DNA from: Dendrobium chrysotoxum
Lineage: Eukaryota > Streptophyta > Magnoliopsida > Asparagales > Orchidaceae
Length of the DNA stretch: 64,000 bases
Assembly (NCBI GenBank): GCA_019925795.1
Contig: CM034305.1
Span: forward strand, 61,492,573 to 61,556,572
Reading direction: 5' to 3'
Translations under genes and position numbers: made by a program
In this document: one piece after another, positions 47,301-58,464 of the stretch
Layout of the letters: the number at the start of each line of letters is the position of its first letter
How positions within the stretch are numbered: the stretch's first letter is position 1
The notes under the pieces: model-generated
The model's database searches: none
The model's input: only the letters and a program-made list of their open reading frames with translations
Told to the model about the DNA's origin: nothing

Positions 47301-50300
47301 CGGCAGCCATGACTTGCTTTGTCCAAGGGTACCTTGTAGACCTAAGGTAAATATTTTTCTAACGGGACAAATTTGAATCCATCTTAGCTAACAAACGGCT
47401 GTGCCCTATCAATTATATCCTATTGATTCATTACTCAATACTTTAATGTCGTTGGAGAATATACGGGCTCTGACCATGATCGTAATATAATAGTGCCATT
47501 TTTGCGGCAAAATCATCCAGTCAAAGGGTCCAGGTCATAACCATTTACCTGTGACATCATTTGGTGGCGAAATCCACGGTGTGATTCCATTTGGCGGCGA
47601 AACCACCGGTTAGAGGACACGTGCAATGTCCTTACTGACAAGAGATAGATTGAGAATGAATCCTAGTGATATTCTCGACTAGACATTAGCTCTTTGTGAG
47701 CTGAAATAATTTTTAAATTATCCACCTCGGCAAACTATTGTGGAGGATGGATGTGAATTTGTGCTTTAAGTGTTGGATAATTAATTATAATTTTAAATAT
47801 CTTAGGTTCTGGTATTTTTAGAATTTTTAAATTTTTATGGGCATTTAAAAGGCATTTTAAATGTTTCTGGTTCCCTTCGGTTGAGATTTTCTATCAATTA
47901 AGTCATGATCGGGGTGAATTTGATGTCATTTTTATTTTGTCTGTTGAACATTGTCGACTCTGCCAACTTGTTGACAGAGGATCGGGTTCGTAATTGGTTT
48001 TGTGCCTTTATCAATGAATTTGTTTTGTAATAGGCCTTAAAAGGCTTAATATAAATGTATAAAATAAATATCTCGGTCGATGTCGATACCGTTTATGTGT
48101 TCATTGGATTAAGTCGTGTCGACTCCCATCCTATCAAGGAGAAGGATTGTACTTAAACTTAAGTTCATTTCTTGACCCGCACAACATCTTCAAACATTAT
48201 GTGTTACCGACAACAAACTTATCGGGCCCATGCATCCGTACATTCTTACATGTATACATGTTAATATGCTTGTATATGTACTTTCATATTTGTATGTATA
48301 CATTTTGCAATATATATGTGAGGACATTTTAAAATATTTAGCGCTAATCAGCTGTGCGAATGATTAGCATTTGAGTGTGCACAATGCTTTATATAGAAGC
48401 CCATGAATGCCTTCTATTCACTTGCATAGATGTTACAGATTCGGTGGCGTGGCATTGTGTTTCAGTCGAATTTATAAATGTCTTATATCTGCTTGCATGG
48501 ATATTGTGGATTCGGTGGCATGGCGTTGTGTTTCAGTGGAATTTATAAACTCCTTCTATCCGCTTGCATGGATGTTGCGGATCCAGTGGCGTGACGTCAT
48601 ACTGTGGGTCATTAGCTACTTTGTGCAGGTAAATACTTGCACTCATCACTAACTTCTATGCTATTTTGCAGGTAGCTTGTGCTTGCTTCCGCTTCTTTCC
48701 ACTTGCGTCGTAGATAGTATATTGTGCACACGACAGATCTCCTGCGGTGGTTTACAAGAGCTTGCATTTGTTGCTATATTCTCATAGATGGTATGCTAAG
48801 TGTACAGCGGGTCTTCTACCACCACTCATAGGTGCTTGCATCCGCTGCATATCTTTCTTCTCTAGTTGCAAATGACATGTTGAATGTGAAATGGGTGTCC
48901 TGTAGTGTCCCGTAGATATTTGAGTTTGCTACGCATCATTTGCTTCTTCTTGCAGAGGACAGTGTATTTGATTGATATTGAATTGTCGTTGAATTTGCTT
49001 GTGGAATATCACATGCTTGCTCATTTATCAATATTAAATGCAGGGTGTCACATTATTCGTTGTATGTTAAATCCTTCTACTTGTAGGGGATTGATTTGTT
49101 TTCTTGGAGTTGAACCATTATTGATGATAGTGATGTTATTGTGTTTCTTCATCCCTACCCCCTTGACAAATTCATTTTTTGAATGTGAGTTGTATTCACG
49201 TGGTCTTTTTCCATGCACATTAGATAATGAATTGTCGTATTCATTGCATATAATCCGTCACTAATTACAGGCGGATTAAAGAATTTGTTTGCAAGATAAT
49301 TGGCATTAGCTACAAGCAAGCCAAATTCCCCATAAGTTCCTCAAAAATGCTATTGATAGATTATCATCTTCTTTGCATGTCGGCCATCACCATTTGTAGT
49401 GGACAATACATTTCTTTGGCGAGTTAGTTGACATTAACTCCTCTTGTTCATAGAATGATTAACAAGGGCATCATTTGAGTTTAATTAGTCATCGTCTGTA
49501 GATGACTATCACATAATATGCCCAATGTTAGTGTTCATTTGCACACTACTTATTGTTATCCATAAGCACTCACAAATTTCCCATAACTACTTGTAAGTGG
49601 GATGTTACATATGTCACAGGTTCTTTGTTATCTTTGGAGTTGATCTGCAACATGCATTATGCGTTGACCTTCAATGCTCATGAGAAATTAATGCATTTGT
49701 TTGTAAGTTGCATGCATCATTGGATGCATTAAACATATCATTGCATGTTGCACCGTGTACATTTACTTAGATTGCTTGTTGATTTGTATATCAATTGATG
49801 TAGTTGTCATGTTTGTTGAGGGTTCGCGATGCTGCTTGTAAACAAATTGACATCTCTTTGTTCATTCATTTATGAACAAATTATGTTCATTGAGAATTCA
49901 ACATAAGTCCCTTGTTTGTTTGTTGATGTTCTTTTGAGTAATCAAGGTTACTTAGTGTTGTAATTTTCAGTATAATTGGGTATTTTAGAGTTTAAATTTC
50001 TGTGCGGTTCCCTGTGGTTCAATCTGTCATGTGTTGTTCAATTTTAGATTCCCCGTTCATCAAAAACTTCGGTAGCCTCCTGACGTCTCCCTCGTTTAGG
50101 GAAAATTCCAAGAGTTGAGCCTTTACGACACGCTAGAAAAAAGCATGCATGGTAGGTGTCGAATAACATCACGACCATAAATCTTCAATCCCACCACGCC
50201 AGAGAAATGCGTGTATAGGTTTTTGGGGTACCTATTTGAAATACACAATTCTTTTTCTCGTAGGCACTAAGGCATCTACAGGTACTTATATTTGTCCCCG

Positions 50301-52724
50301 CCACACTAGAGAAAAGCGTGTACAGGGCCTATCCGCCTCTCCGTAGGCGCCGCACCGGATTCTATCTCATTACACTAGAGAAAAGCGTGTATAGGTGATT
50401 TTCTGGTGAGCCGCAAACACCAAATGCGGGGTTTTGAGTTTAGAGAAAATTATACCATTGTGACGAGGTCGCGGCGATGATGTTGGGCAATGATGATGGC
50501 AAAAAATGCACAGCATTTCTCTCTTTTTTCATCATTTTTTCTTTATTGAATATATATATATATGTACCATATATATATATATATATATGTACCATATATA
50601 TACATATATACCATATATATACATATGTACATACATACATATAGGAGGGAGATCAAGGGACGTTGGGAGTGGTTTGAATGAACGACAGATATTGCCCTTG
50701 ATGGTGGACCGTTTACTGGGCATTTGAATGTCATAATGATATCAGAATTCATCGATCTTGGGCTCGTTGAATTCATCTCGTCGAGCCGCTCGATCCAACT
50801 ATAAGAATGTCACGTTTGGTCATCAAATTTATAGTTTGAACATTCTAAATGTGCTTCGGGTCTTCAATTTGATCCTATTTGGGCTCGGATTGAGTCGAAT
50901 TTGGTGTTGTTGGGTTCGTCTTTTTGAGACATTCAGTTCGACTATAAGTTTGCTGGAATCGGAGTTCGGATGGACCTAGATTAATTTTGGAAGCTTTCAA
51001 CTCAATTTTGCCTCAAGATTCGTGCACGATCAAGACAAATTTTTTATGACATCAAGAAGAAAGGGAGGAGGAGTGCTTTGTGTGAGGTGCAGACGGGAGC
51101 GGGTTGAGAAGAGGAAATGGGATTTTTTTCGGATTTCCCTCCTAAAGGAGGGGATTTGGGATCTTTGATGATGAATCAGTTATGTATCCTGCCATTGAAA
51201 CACATACTCTAAATTCCTTGTCACATCCCCAATGCTCGTCCTATATATATGTCCTATAATCTGCCATACAGTTGGTCGTTCTCTCCCAAACTTATTGAGA
51301 ACCCATAAAGAGACATTTGCCAGAGATTTTTTTTTTTTTAATTTTAGTTTATTAAAGTACTCATAAGACATCAAATATATTTTTCTTTTTATATTAAATA
51401 TAAACACTATAATTAAAAATAAAAAAAATTTAGGATCCCATACATGCCACAAGCTTTTCATGATTATTGTGCTTCTTTACACAAAATCCTATAAGTTCTT
51501 AAAATTTTTTAAAATTTTATGTATTTACTTATGAAATAGTATATCATCCATACAAATAAATTGATATTTAGGGCTTAAATTCAAAGGTTAAATAAACCGA
51601 ATTACATTCGCGTGGATTTTAACCTAGAACGCATCTTTATCAATGATATACAAATTTATCCACGCAGCTTGTAAGTGGCTTTTGTCAATTGGCTAACAAA
51701 TTTCTGTCGAAATATAATATTCACATGAACAAAAAAATAATGTCTTTATCACGTGACTAAAAAAAGTCAAGAAAATTAATCTATTTAAGCATACTTTTAT
51801 GCATTTTGACTCAATTAGACATCCTGAGAAGTGCTGTGCTGGTTTATCCTATTTCACTCTGAAAAATAATAATTGATAGAGACCTCCGGTTTCGAGGTTC
51901 TGAACATTTGGAATTATTTTTATAATTAATCATAATATTAAAAAAATATAATTAATTTCACATACAAAGTGAGCTGTTGCATCTAATCTGTCAGAATTTT
52001 TAAATTTATTTTCAACTAACGTGTTATCAATTCAAGAACTTAATATATGATATTTAAAATTTTCGGATAAATTTAAAATAATAAGACAGGTGATATAAAA
52101 TACATAATAGAATAACAAAATATTAAAATATTTTTATAAAGAAAATAAAATAAATATTATAAAAAATTGACATGTTTGAAAATTTGAAATCCACTCTTAA
52201 AAAAATTGATGAGATATGCTTATCCAATGGTTTCCCTAAATTTTACTTAAAAAAAAAAAAAAGTACGCGGACAAGCAAAAATCAGTCCTGGTTCAAAGTT
52301 CAGCACATACCTGGAGTACCAGAAGGGGAAAAGCAGAGATATCGTCTGTGTACTCAACCATAGGGATTAGCCGCTTCATCTCCATCGTCGGCGCAAAATC
52401 CCCAAAATCATCCACCGTCGAATTCGTCTCAGCGAAGACCAAAAGAACACCCTCAGCGTTACAGTCGATCTCCACCCTCCCATCCTCATCCTTAGCAAGC
52501 CGACCGGCCATCGGGTAGAAAGGCACCAGCGTCTTCGCCAGCGCGTCTTTAAGCTTTTGCGCATCAAAAAACCTATCACCCTCCATCTCCGGTCGCCGGT
52601 AGAAGTACACGCTCGGCGTGTGGAACCGCGGCACCACCAGATCTAGATTCGAGTTCCAAATCCTTCGCCGCGGCGTCTCAGCCCCCGGCTTCACCATCGC
52701 TGTCTCCCGTACGTTAATAATCAT
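44307..52724 (-). CDS. HCT: Hydroxycinnamoyl-CoA shikimate/quinate hydroxycinnamoyltransferase
   Basis: Cytosolic BAHD acyltransferase that moves p-coumaroyl from CoA to shikimate (or quinate) in the lignin/chlorogenate branch. Exon 1 is 52311-52724 (138 codons), exon 2 is 44307-45185 (292 codons plus stop), joined in phase 0 at ...LLVLQ/VTYFKCGG by CAG/GTATGT and CGCAG sites. The 430-residue length is normal for HCT. It has the HCT-type start MIINVRET, substrate-pocket residues T36, S38 and Y40 (HTPSVYFYR), the catalytic HHVADG motif (H155-D159), the 'arginine handle' R353 (LVRGAH), T366 (GITSW) and DFGWG at 377-381 followed by KPIFMGPGG. These match positions reported as important in sorghum HCT. 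The PT dipeptide run at 212-222 is unusual. No frame break; appears functional. Confidence 0.95.
44935..44967 (-). repeat. GGGGGT hexanucleotide repeat inside HCT exon 2
   Basis: About five units, coding PTPTPTPTPTP (residues 212-222) in the variable loop after the first acyltransferase lobe. G-rich on the plus strand. Confidence 0.9.
48415..48633. repeat. 71-bp tandem repeat, about three copies
   Basis: CTTGCATRGATRTT...GGTGGCRTGGCRTTGTGTTTC units anchored at 48421, 48492 and 48563. The exact 71-bp spacing keeps one frame partly open but suggests no protein. Confidence 0.8.
50133..50397. repeat. Four interspersed copies of a ~24-bp motif
   Basis: CACTAGAGAAAAGCGTGTA(T/C)AGG-type motif near 50133, 50196, 50303 and 50372, separated by unrelated-looking spacers of 60-110 bp. 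Confidence 0.65.
50550..50643. repeat. AT/ATAC compound microsatellite
   Basis: TATATA runs broken by GTACC and CATACATACA. Short Tyr/Ile-rich frames on both strands here are microsatellite artefacts. Confidence 0.9.
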
Positions 52725-52943
52725 CTCCGCCGTCTCCTGCTCGATCGATCAATCGAAAGAAATCAAACTCCGATGGCGATGAGCTGACCGAATTAAAGGT
52801 GAAAATTAAGTGGTCATAATGGAAGAAAGTACCTCAAATCTGAGAAGAGAAGACTAAATTTCCGTATATACAACCAGAAATCAAATGGGAATAGGAAGAA
52901 CAGAAATAGATTAGGTAGAATAGACAGAGAGCAGGAGATTTAA

Positions 52944-52963
52944 AGAGAGAGAGAGAGAGAGAG
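52944..52963. repeat. (GA)n run in HCT 5' leader
   Basis: CT dinucleotide run on the HCT sense strand between the TATA box and the start codon. Such CT-rich leaders are common in plant promoters. Confidence 0.85.
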
Positions 52964-52983
52964 TGAAGAACAGCGGACGTTGG

Positions 52984-52990
52984 GGTTGGT
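52984..52990 (-). promoter_or_regulatory. AC element (ACCAACC) near the HCT transcription start
   Basis: On the minus strand, CACCAACCCCAAC contains the AC-II type MYB site known from phenylpropanoid and lignin genes. It lies ~31 bp downstream of the TATA box, hence near or just after the start site. This fits regulation by lignin-type R2R3-MYB factors; a single site is weak evidence. Confidence 0.5.
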
Positions 52991-53020
52991 GAGCTGATGC
53001 ACGTTCTCAGCGGTCGCCCT

Positions 53021-53027
53021 TTTTATA
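53021..53027 (-). promoter_or_regulatory. HCT TATA box
   Basis: Minus strand GCATTATAAAAAGGGC, 297 bp upstream of the ATG; a start site near 52990-53000 would follow. A possible 5'-UTR intron (donor GAG/GTACTT at ~52831, acceptor GAGCAG near 52737) may lie between, but is not certain. Confidence 0.6.
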
Positions 53028-53029
53028 AT

Positions 53030-53542
53030 GCATCGGGCGGCGATGGTGGTGGCAGTGTGCTGGGGGGTTCTTTCTGAAAAGTATCAGGTGAAAATTTCAG
53101 AAATTCACTAGTATTTTTATTATTTATATATTTCCCCGTCTAGGTCAAATTTGAACATTCACGATAAAATTTAAATAATTTATTTATTTGAATGAGGTGG
53201 ATTGACGGGCCAATCCTTTTTAAAATTTTAATAAGTCTATGTATAATAGATATATATTCATAAATTTCTATCATTTGGTGTTAATGATAAAAAAAATTAA
53301 TTTATGCTCTCTTTAGATAATAAAATTAATTCGTGTGCTTCTTTAAAATTTTTTTAACATTGCCACTATATGCACATAAATCTAGTACATAAAAATAAAA
53401 TAAAAGCTCCTCATAAATTTGGGTAAAATTACACATCATTTATTTATAAAGAACAAAAATATATGTATAAATAATGATATGCTCAGGTAAAAGTTTAAAT
53501 ATCATTATTTGATTATATATGAATTATAAAATAGCTATAACT

Positions 53543-53543
<1 letters not shown>
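53030..53543. other. HCT upstream flank
   Basis: First ~70 bp GC-rich, then AT-rich. No further gene; the (CT)n/(AT)n microsatellite marks the distal end. Confidence 0.5.

Positions 53544-53616
<73 letters not shown>
53544..53616. repeat. (CT)n(AT)n compound microsatellite
   Basis: About 23 bp of CT followed by about 50 bp of AT. Confidence 0.95.
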
Positions 53617-53620
<4 letters not shown>

Positions 53621-53759
53621 TTATATAATTTTTAAAAATATTGTATTATTATAAAATAGCACCAATTGTTTAAAAATTATATTAAAATTACTTATATAAA
53701 ACTATATAAATATTTATGATAATTGCCTTTTTTTTTCAATTTTTATGAATGATTCTACA

Positions 53760-55212
53760 CCATAATGGCATTGAGGAATAGTGAAATTGGATCGGAGATT
53801 AAGGATATAACAACAATAACTCAATTTTCTCAAGCTTTTAAAGTGATATAGATATTGGTCTTAAGGTTAGAGGGCTAGATTTCAATATGCAATTTCACCA
53901 TGGATGCTTCATTGGAACTTAATTGATCTTAAGCTTAAAGACTAAGGGAAATTAGGGATGGGGAAGGCTAAGGGATGATTGCTGGAGCTATTGGTAGTGA
54001 GGAAAGTGTAACTAGTGCAACCAATTTTAGCTGAGGAAAGAGCTATTTATATGTCGATCTCAGGGTGTTTTTCCACTTATTTCAATGGTAGCCAACATAA
54101 ATTCAGCTCGTTGGTTGTTAGGGACAATTCAGTGAAAGGTTGTTAGGTGTCTTGGAGCATTCTAGCATAGTTAAAAATAGTTGGCCATGATGTTAGGATT
54201 ATACCCATATTGCCACCTTGGTTATCTATGGCCTCCTGATGAAATAATCAGTGATTAGCTACCCTTAGAGCCAAGGGAAGGTGGAGATCTCCTCGAGGAA
54301 GTTGGATAGAGCTAGCCTTTCTTAAGGAAAGAGTGCATCTAGCTTAACTTTGAGGTTAGGCTCATGTAATTAGCTTGGGGTTGGTCTTTTCAACCTTTGT
54401 AGTAGCCCAATGGGGTTGGGCTGACCTAGGAAGCATGCTTAGGGTATAAGCAGGGGTTAGACTAAATTTGATTTAATTTAGAGTTGTTTTACTATTGTTT
54501 ATCCTAAGGAGCCAAGGGTAGGTATCCCTTAAGGATATTTTAGTACTTTGGCCACCCATGGTTCAATGGGCTTGACCATGGGTTAGGTATGTTCCTAAGT
54601 GTCTCCAGGATGGGTTAGAGTCATTTGGAACCAAGGCCAAAACGAATAGGTTGGGTTCTGATGCTTGGACTCAAAATTTAGGGTTTAAGATTTTTAAGTA
54701 AAATATGGGTTGACCAAGGTCAAAGGAGATTGGATATGGGTTAACCATGTACCCAAGTGATCCTAATTTGAGTTAGGTTAACTTAAACTTAAAGCCATTA
54801 TCAATTTATTAGGTTTTGACATTTGAATTTGTTTTAGTATTCTTTTAATGAGTTGGTTAAACTAAGGTAAACTATTTTCGAAGCACTAGGTCAATCATGA
54901 GCCAAAATATTCTTAATATGGGTTCAGAGCACTTAGAATCAAAGCCAATGTCATTAGGTCAAGTTTAAACATTTAGGTTTTGATTTAAAGTATTTAGGGT
55001 AAGGGGTTGACTTTGGTCAAACCCCTTTAACATTCGGTCAAAGTTGTAGACTAAGACTCTTTAACCTATAGAGTGGATCAAAGGACGAGTCCTAGGATCA
55101 TGAGCCACCTAATATAGATCCAAGGGTTGAGGGTATTTTGATAATTTTAAGTATTTTAGGGTTTAACCTAGGGTTTCCCTGGTAGGGTTAACTACCTATC
55201 AAGGGAGACTAG
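53760..55212. repeat. Repeat related to the 26-29 kb block
   Basis: Non-coding, with diverged units opening GGTTGACC..GGTCAAA (54710), GGTTAAACTAAGGTAAAC (54852) and GGTTGACTTTGGTCAAACC (55002), ~145 bp apart. This is the same style and spacing as 27031-27680. It continues after the solo LTR to about 58180, where an AACCTCATTAAAAATAAGG end resembles the hairpin end at 28862-28885. Confidence 0.5.
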
Positions 55213-55667
55213 TGTAATATATATAGTCTGAAATTTAGATAATTTTTTATTAATGATTGTTAATTTTAAATTAATTTATAATTATGAGACCTAAAATTTT
55301 TTTAGGATTATAAGTAACCAAGGTTTGAGGTCTAAGAAATAAAAATCCAAGTTATTGAAAATGTTTTGTTGGCACCGCAGTGTCATGGTATTCAGCTCCC
55401 CAGCTGTAAGCACTTAGTTTTTTGGATGAAAAATAGGTTTGGGCATATTCCATGATGTCAGGTCTCAAGTGAGGATATTCTGGTAAAATCTAGAAGATGC
55501 TTTGAGAGTACTGCGATGCTATAAAAGTGAGCGCTGAGGTGCTAAAAAAGTGAGCGTTATGGTGCTAAGTCAGAATAGTGGATTTAAAATATTAAATATT
55601 TGAAATCATTTGCTAAACTCATATTCACCCAGCCTTGTTAGAGAAGAAGAGAGGAGGAGGAGAAGAG

Positions 55668-55669
<2 letters not shown>

Positions 55670-55713
<44 letters not shown>
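55670..55713. repeat. (AG)n microsatellite in the solo LTR
   Basis: Pure AG dinucleotide run following purine-rich GAGGAGGAGG. Confidence 0.95.
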
Positions 55714-55716
<3 letters not shown>

Positions 55717-56362
55717 TAGAGGATGAAACTCAGGATTCATTCGACGGGTCTGTTCAAAAAAATTATAGAGCTCGAGGTAGACTTCTAAATCCCTATCTTT
55801 GATTTTAATTTAAGTTTATAAAAAGATATGAATGGAAATATATTTTCCTAAGGTTTTACAAAGTTTTTATCATGTAATTTTTAATATGCTATTGCACTTC
55901 TTATTATGAACATTTTGGTTATATGAAACTGAGTTTTTAACAATTGATTTTTCCTACATGAATTTTTAAGTATATTACTAAATTGAGATCTTTTTTGACA
56001 AATGCAATACTTATATAAAAGTCTTATAATATTCTTTTGAATGTTCCTCTAAAGTTAGAATTTGAAAAGATAAAGTTCAGTGAGTATTCTGTTTTACAAA
56101 TAATGTGGCTTTTACTAGCAATTCATGCATTTTTTGGATATTGCATTGGATATCTTAATTAATCACTATTACATTACATTTGCATTCTACATAACATGAC
56201 ATTAGAGATGTTTTGAAATATGAAAATGTGCGCTCTTTATTATATTATTAGGCTCATAAATATCCTCTTCTAGCCTCATTTGCTTGATGCAGATGTTGGA
56301 GGGATTCTGGCCCCACTTATTGAAAGTATGTGTGAGAGATTAAGTAATATTGTAAGTACTCT

Positions 56363-56958
56363 TAGGAGTTTCAATATTGGACACGACCCGAAAATCTGAC
56401 TCGGACATGACCTGGAAAATTTCAGGTTTGGGTCGACCCTGTTAGCTAACGGGTCGGGTTAGGGTTCAAATATTCGACCCTTTTGAGTTTCGGGTCGTGT
56501 TCGGGTCAACCCAACAACCCAATTTTGACCAGTTTTAACCTGATTTATACATTAAGGATTTATATTACGGAGGCAGGCCACACGTTTCGTTATGCGGCTT
56601 TCGAGTTGAGCCTTTCCTCTTCTTTATTTTGCACTTTTGCTCCGTTCCCTTACTTAGGGTTCCGTTAGCATTCTTCCATTCTTCGTGATTGAGTATGGGT
56701 TTTAGGTTCGATTTCTCTGATCACTGGTGAAGAATTCAAGTCTCCTTCTCTCCACTCTTAATCTGTCGAGTCCAAAAATCAAGTCTCCTTCATGTATCTA
56801 ATAGATTACGGGTCGGGTCGTGTTGACTTGAACCCAAACCGGGTTGGGTTCGGGTTAGAAAAACTGACCCAAAACCTAAATCGGGTTGGGTCAAAATATG
56901 CCAAGTCCAAGTTAGGTTCGACCCGAACATGACCCATTGACACGAATTAACACTCCTA
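56363..56958. mobile_element. hAT-type MITE (596 bp) nested in the solo LTR
   Basis: Inverted ends TAGGAGTTTCAATATT and (reverse complement) TAGGAGTGTTAATTCG, flanked by the exact 8-bp duplication AGTACTCT (56355-56362, 56959-56966). Both 8 bp and the TAGG(A/G)GTG start are typical of hAT. Subterminal regions are full of GGGTCGGGTT/GACCCG motifs. No transposase. Confidence 0.92.
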
Positions 56959-57740
56959 AGTACTCTTCTAGCCACATTTGTCTGATGTAGATGTGGGAGG
57001 TAAAGAGAGGCATAAGTGAAAGGAGAGCTATAAGCATGCATAAAGATATGTGCATTATAATCAATACATTTTATAGATTATTATTTTAATGAATTAAATT
57101 TAAGAAATATTCTGAATTATGCATTAGTGAACTCTAAACCTTTGTATGAATTCAATTGGTAAAGTAAAAGTGGTATGCAAGTGAACATATGAGAATAAGC
57201 ATTTTGTATTGCATTTGGAGACTTCTGTGAAAGTGGTTATGTGCTTATGAAAGTATAAGTACTAACTTTGAGATCAGCTATATATTGAACCTCTAGTAAA
57301 TTCAAGTTTGCTTATACTTTAGTTATTTTGCAATTCTTAATGTTTTCCTTCAATTAATTATTTTTAAATATTTACATTGGACATCGATGCCTGTAAGGGT
57401 GAAGGAGGGAGCCTATTAGACTAGTTGAGCTCACTCTATTACTTTTAAATATTTCAGGCAAAATAAAAGGTCTGGTGGAGTATATCAGGTTTAGAAGAGG
57501 GTTCTCTAAGCTTAGAGTATAAGGTATTGATTTTATGATCCAATTTTATTAATTATGATGTATAGAATTAGAAGTTGACTGGATTATGTATTTATATTTT
57601 GATGAAATTAATATTAATTATACTGCTTTTATATTTTGGAAATTAGTAGCTCTGGTTTTTTGTTATTGGTGGATGAATAAATAAATTATAGGCTTAAGTA
57701 AATCCAATCATTCCCATAGATCCTAGGGCATTATAACTAG

Positions 57741-58464
57741 TGAGTGTCCTAAGGTCTCTATGAGATTTTTAGGTTGATCCAGAGTTGAATGGGCCATAAA
57801 TAATCAAATCAAGCCCATGGGGCCCATCTAAGGGTTCATTTGGATTTTTAATATTGGATTGACTTCATCCTTACATAAATGGGATTTTGAATAGTCAAAA
57901 GTGTTTCCAAAAGGGCTTAAGCTGGCTAGGTTAATCTTCCTAAGGGTCTTAGACACCACTTAAGGAAAATTAGGGTTAATTTAGCCTGAGGGTTTCAAGG
58001 ATCCCATTAAGAAAGCTATCTTAGGGCTTTGGATTTTTTTAAAGCTAATCAAAAATAAATTCTTAGGAGTCCACCTAAGAGGATCTTATGGGGAAGAACC
58101 TATACTAAAGAAGGAAACATAAGTGATAAGTTTAGAATCAAAAGACTGAAGTCAACCTCATTAAAAATAAGGCCAAAAAAGGAGGGTGAGGAAAAATATC
58201 ACACCTCTTAAATCTATCTTAGTACGCTCCAATTTCTTCTCTTAAAAAAGGTTAAATATTACCCTATGTAAGTATATTTCATTCCCTCTTTCATACTCAA
58301 ATGCATCTCTATTAAAAGTGCCAAGCCATCCTTCATAGGTCGAGTTATAGGGAACTCTTAATTCTTTTTATAGGCTTTAGTTCCTTTTATTAAAAGTGGT
58401 TAAACACTAGCATGTGTAGATATATTACATTCTCCATTATAGGATCTACAGCATAATTACCAAG
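57741..58464. other. Continuation of the host repeat around the solo LTR
   Basis: GATCCTAGGG/AAGGTCT-type motifs like 28080-28870 up to about 58180, then AT-rich spacer. No gene. Confidence 0.5.

Larger units (their letters stand above)
45186..52310 (-). other. HCT intron (7.1 kb), repeat-filled
   Basis: Single HCT intron. 45186-46560 is AT-rich with a partial fold-back MITE (45683-45777). 46560-51170 is a block of unidentified repeats: LTR-like sequence at 46.9-47.7 kb that shares a short AGCG..GGCCC..TARTTAATTAC region with 20.7 kb; a duplicated GGTGGCGAAATCCAC/GGCGGCGAAACCACC motif (47564-47613); a 71-bp tandem repeat (48415-48633); an interspersed ACTAGAGAAAAGCGTGTA motif (50133-50397); and AT microsatellite. 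No coding function is supported for frames in this interval. Confidence 0.8.
55213..57735 (+). mobile_element. Solo LTR of a gypsy-type element, with ACTAG duplication
   Basis: Starts TGTAATATATATAG and ends ...AGGGCATTATA; the 5 bp on each side are ACTAG (55208-55212 and 57736-57740). Internal landmarks match the other LTRs (GGCACCGCAGTG at 55363, GAGCTCACTC at 57430). Less the nested hAT MITE and its duplication it is ~1.92 kb. No internal domain remains, so LTR-LTR recombination removed the body. Confidence 0.85.

Noticed and set aside
50440..50776. Tyr/Ile-rich frames on both strands
   Set aside because: Translation of an AT/ATAC microsatellite.
52376..52579. Second minus-strand frame in HCT exon 1 (Arg/Trp-rich)
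   Set aside because: Out-of-frame shadow of exon 1.
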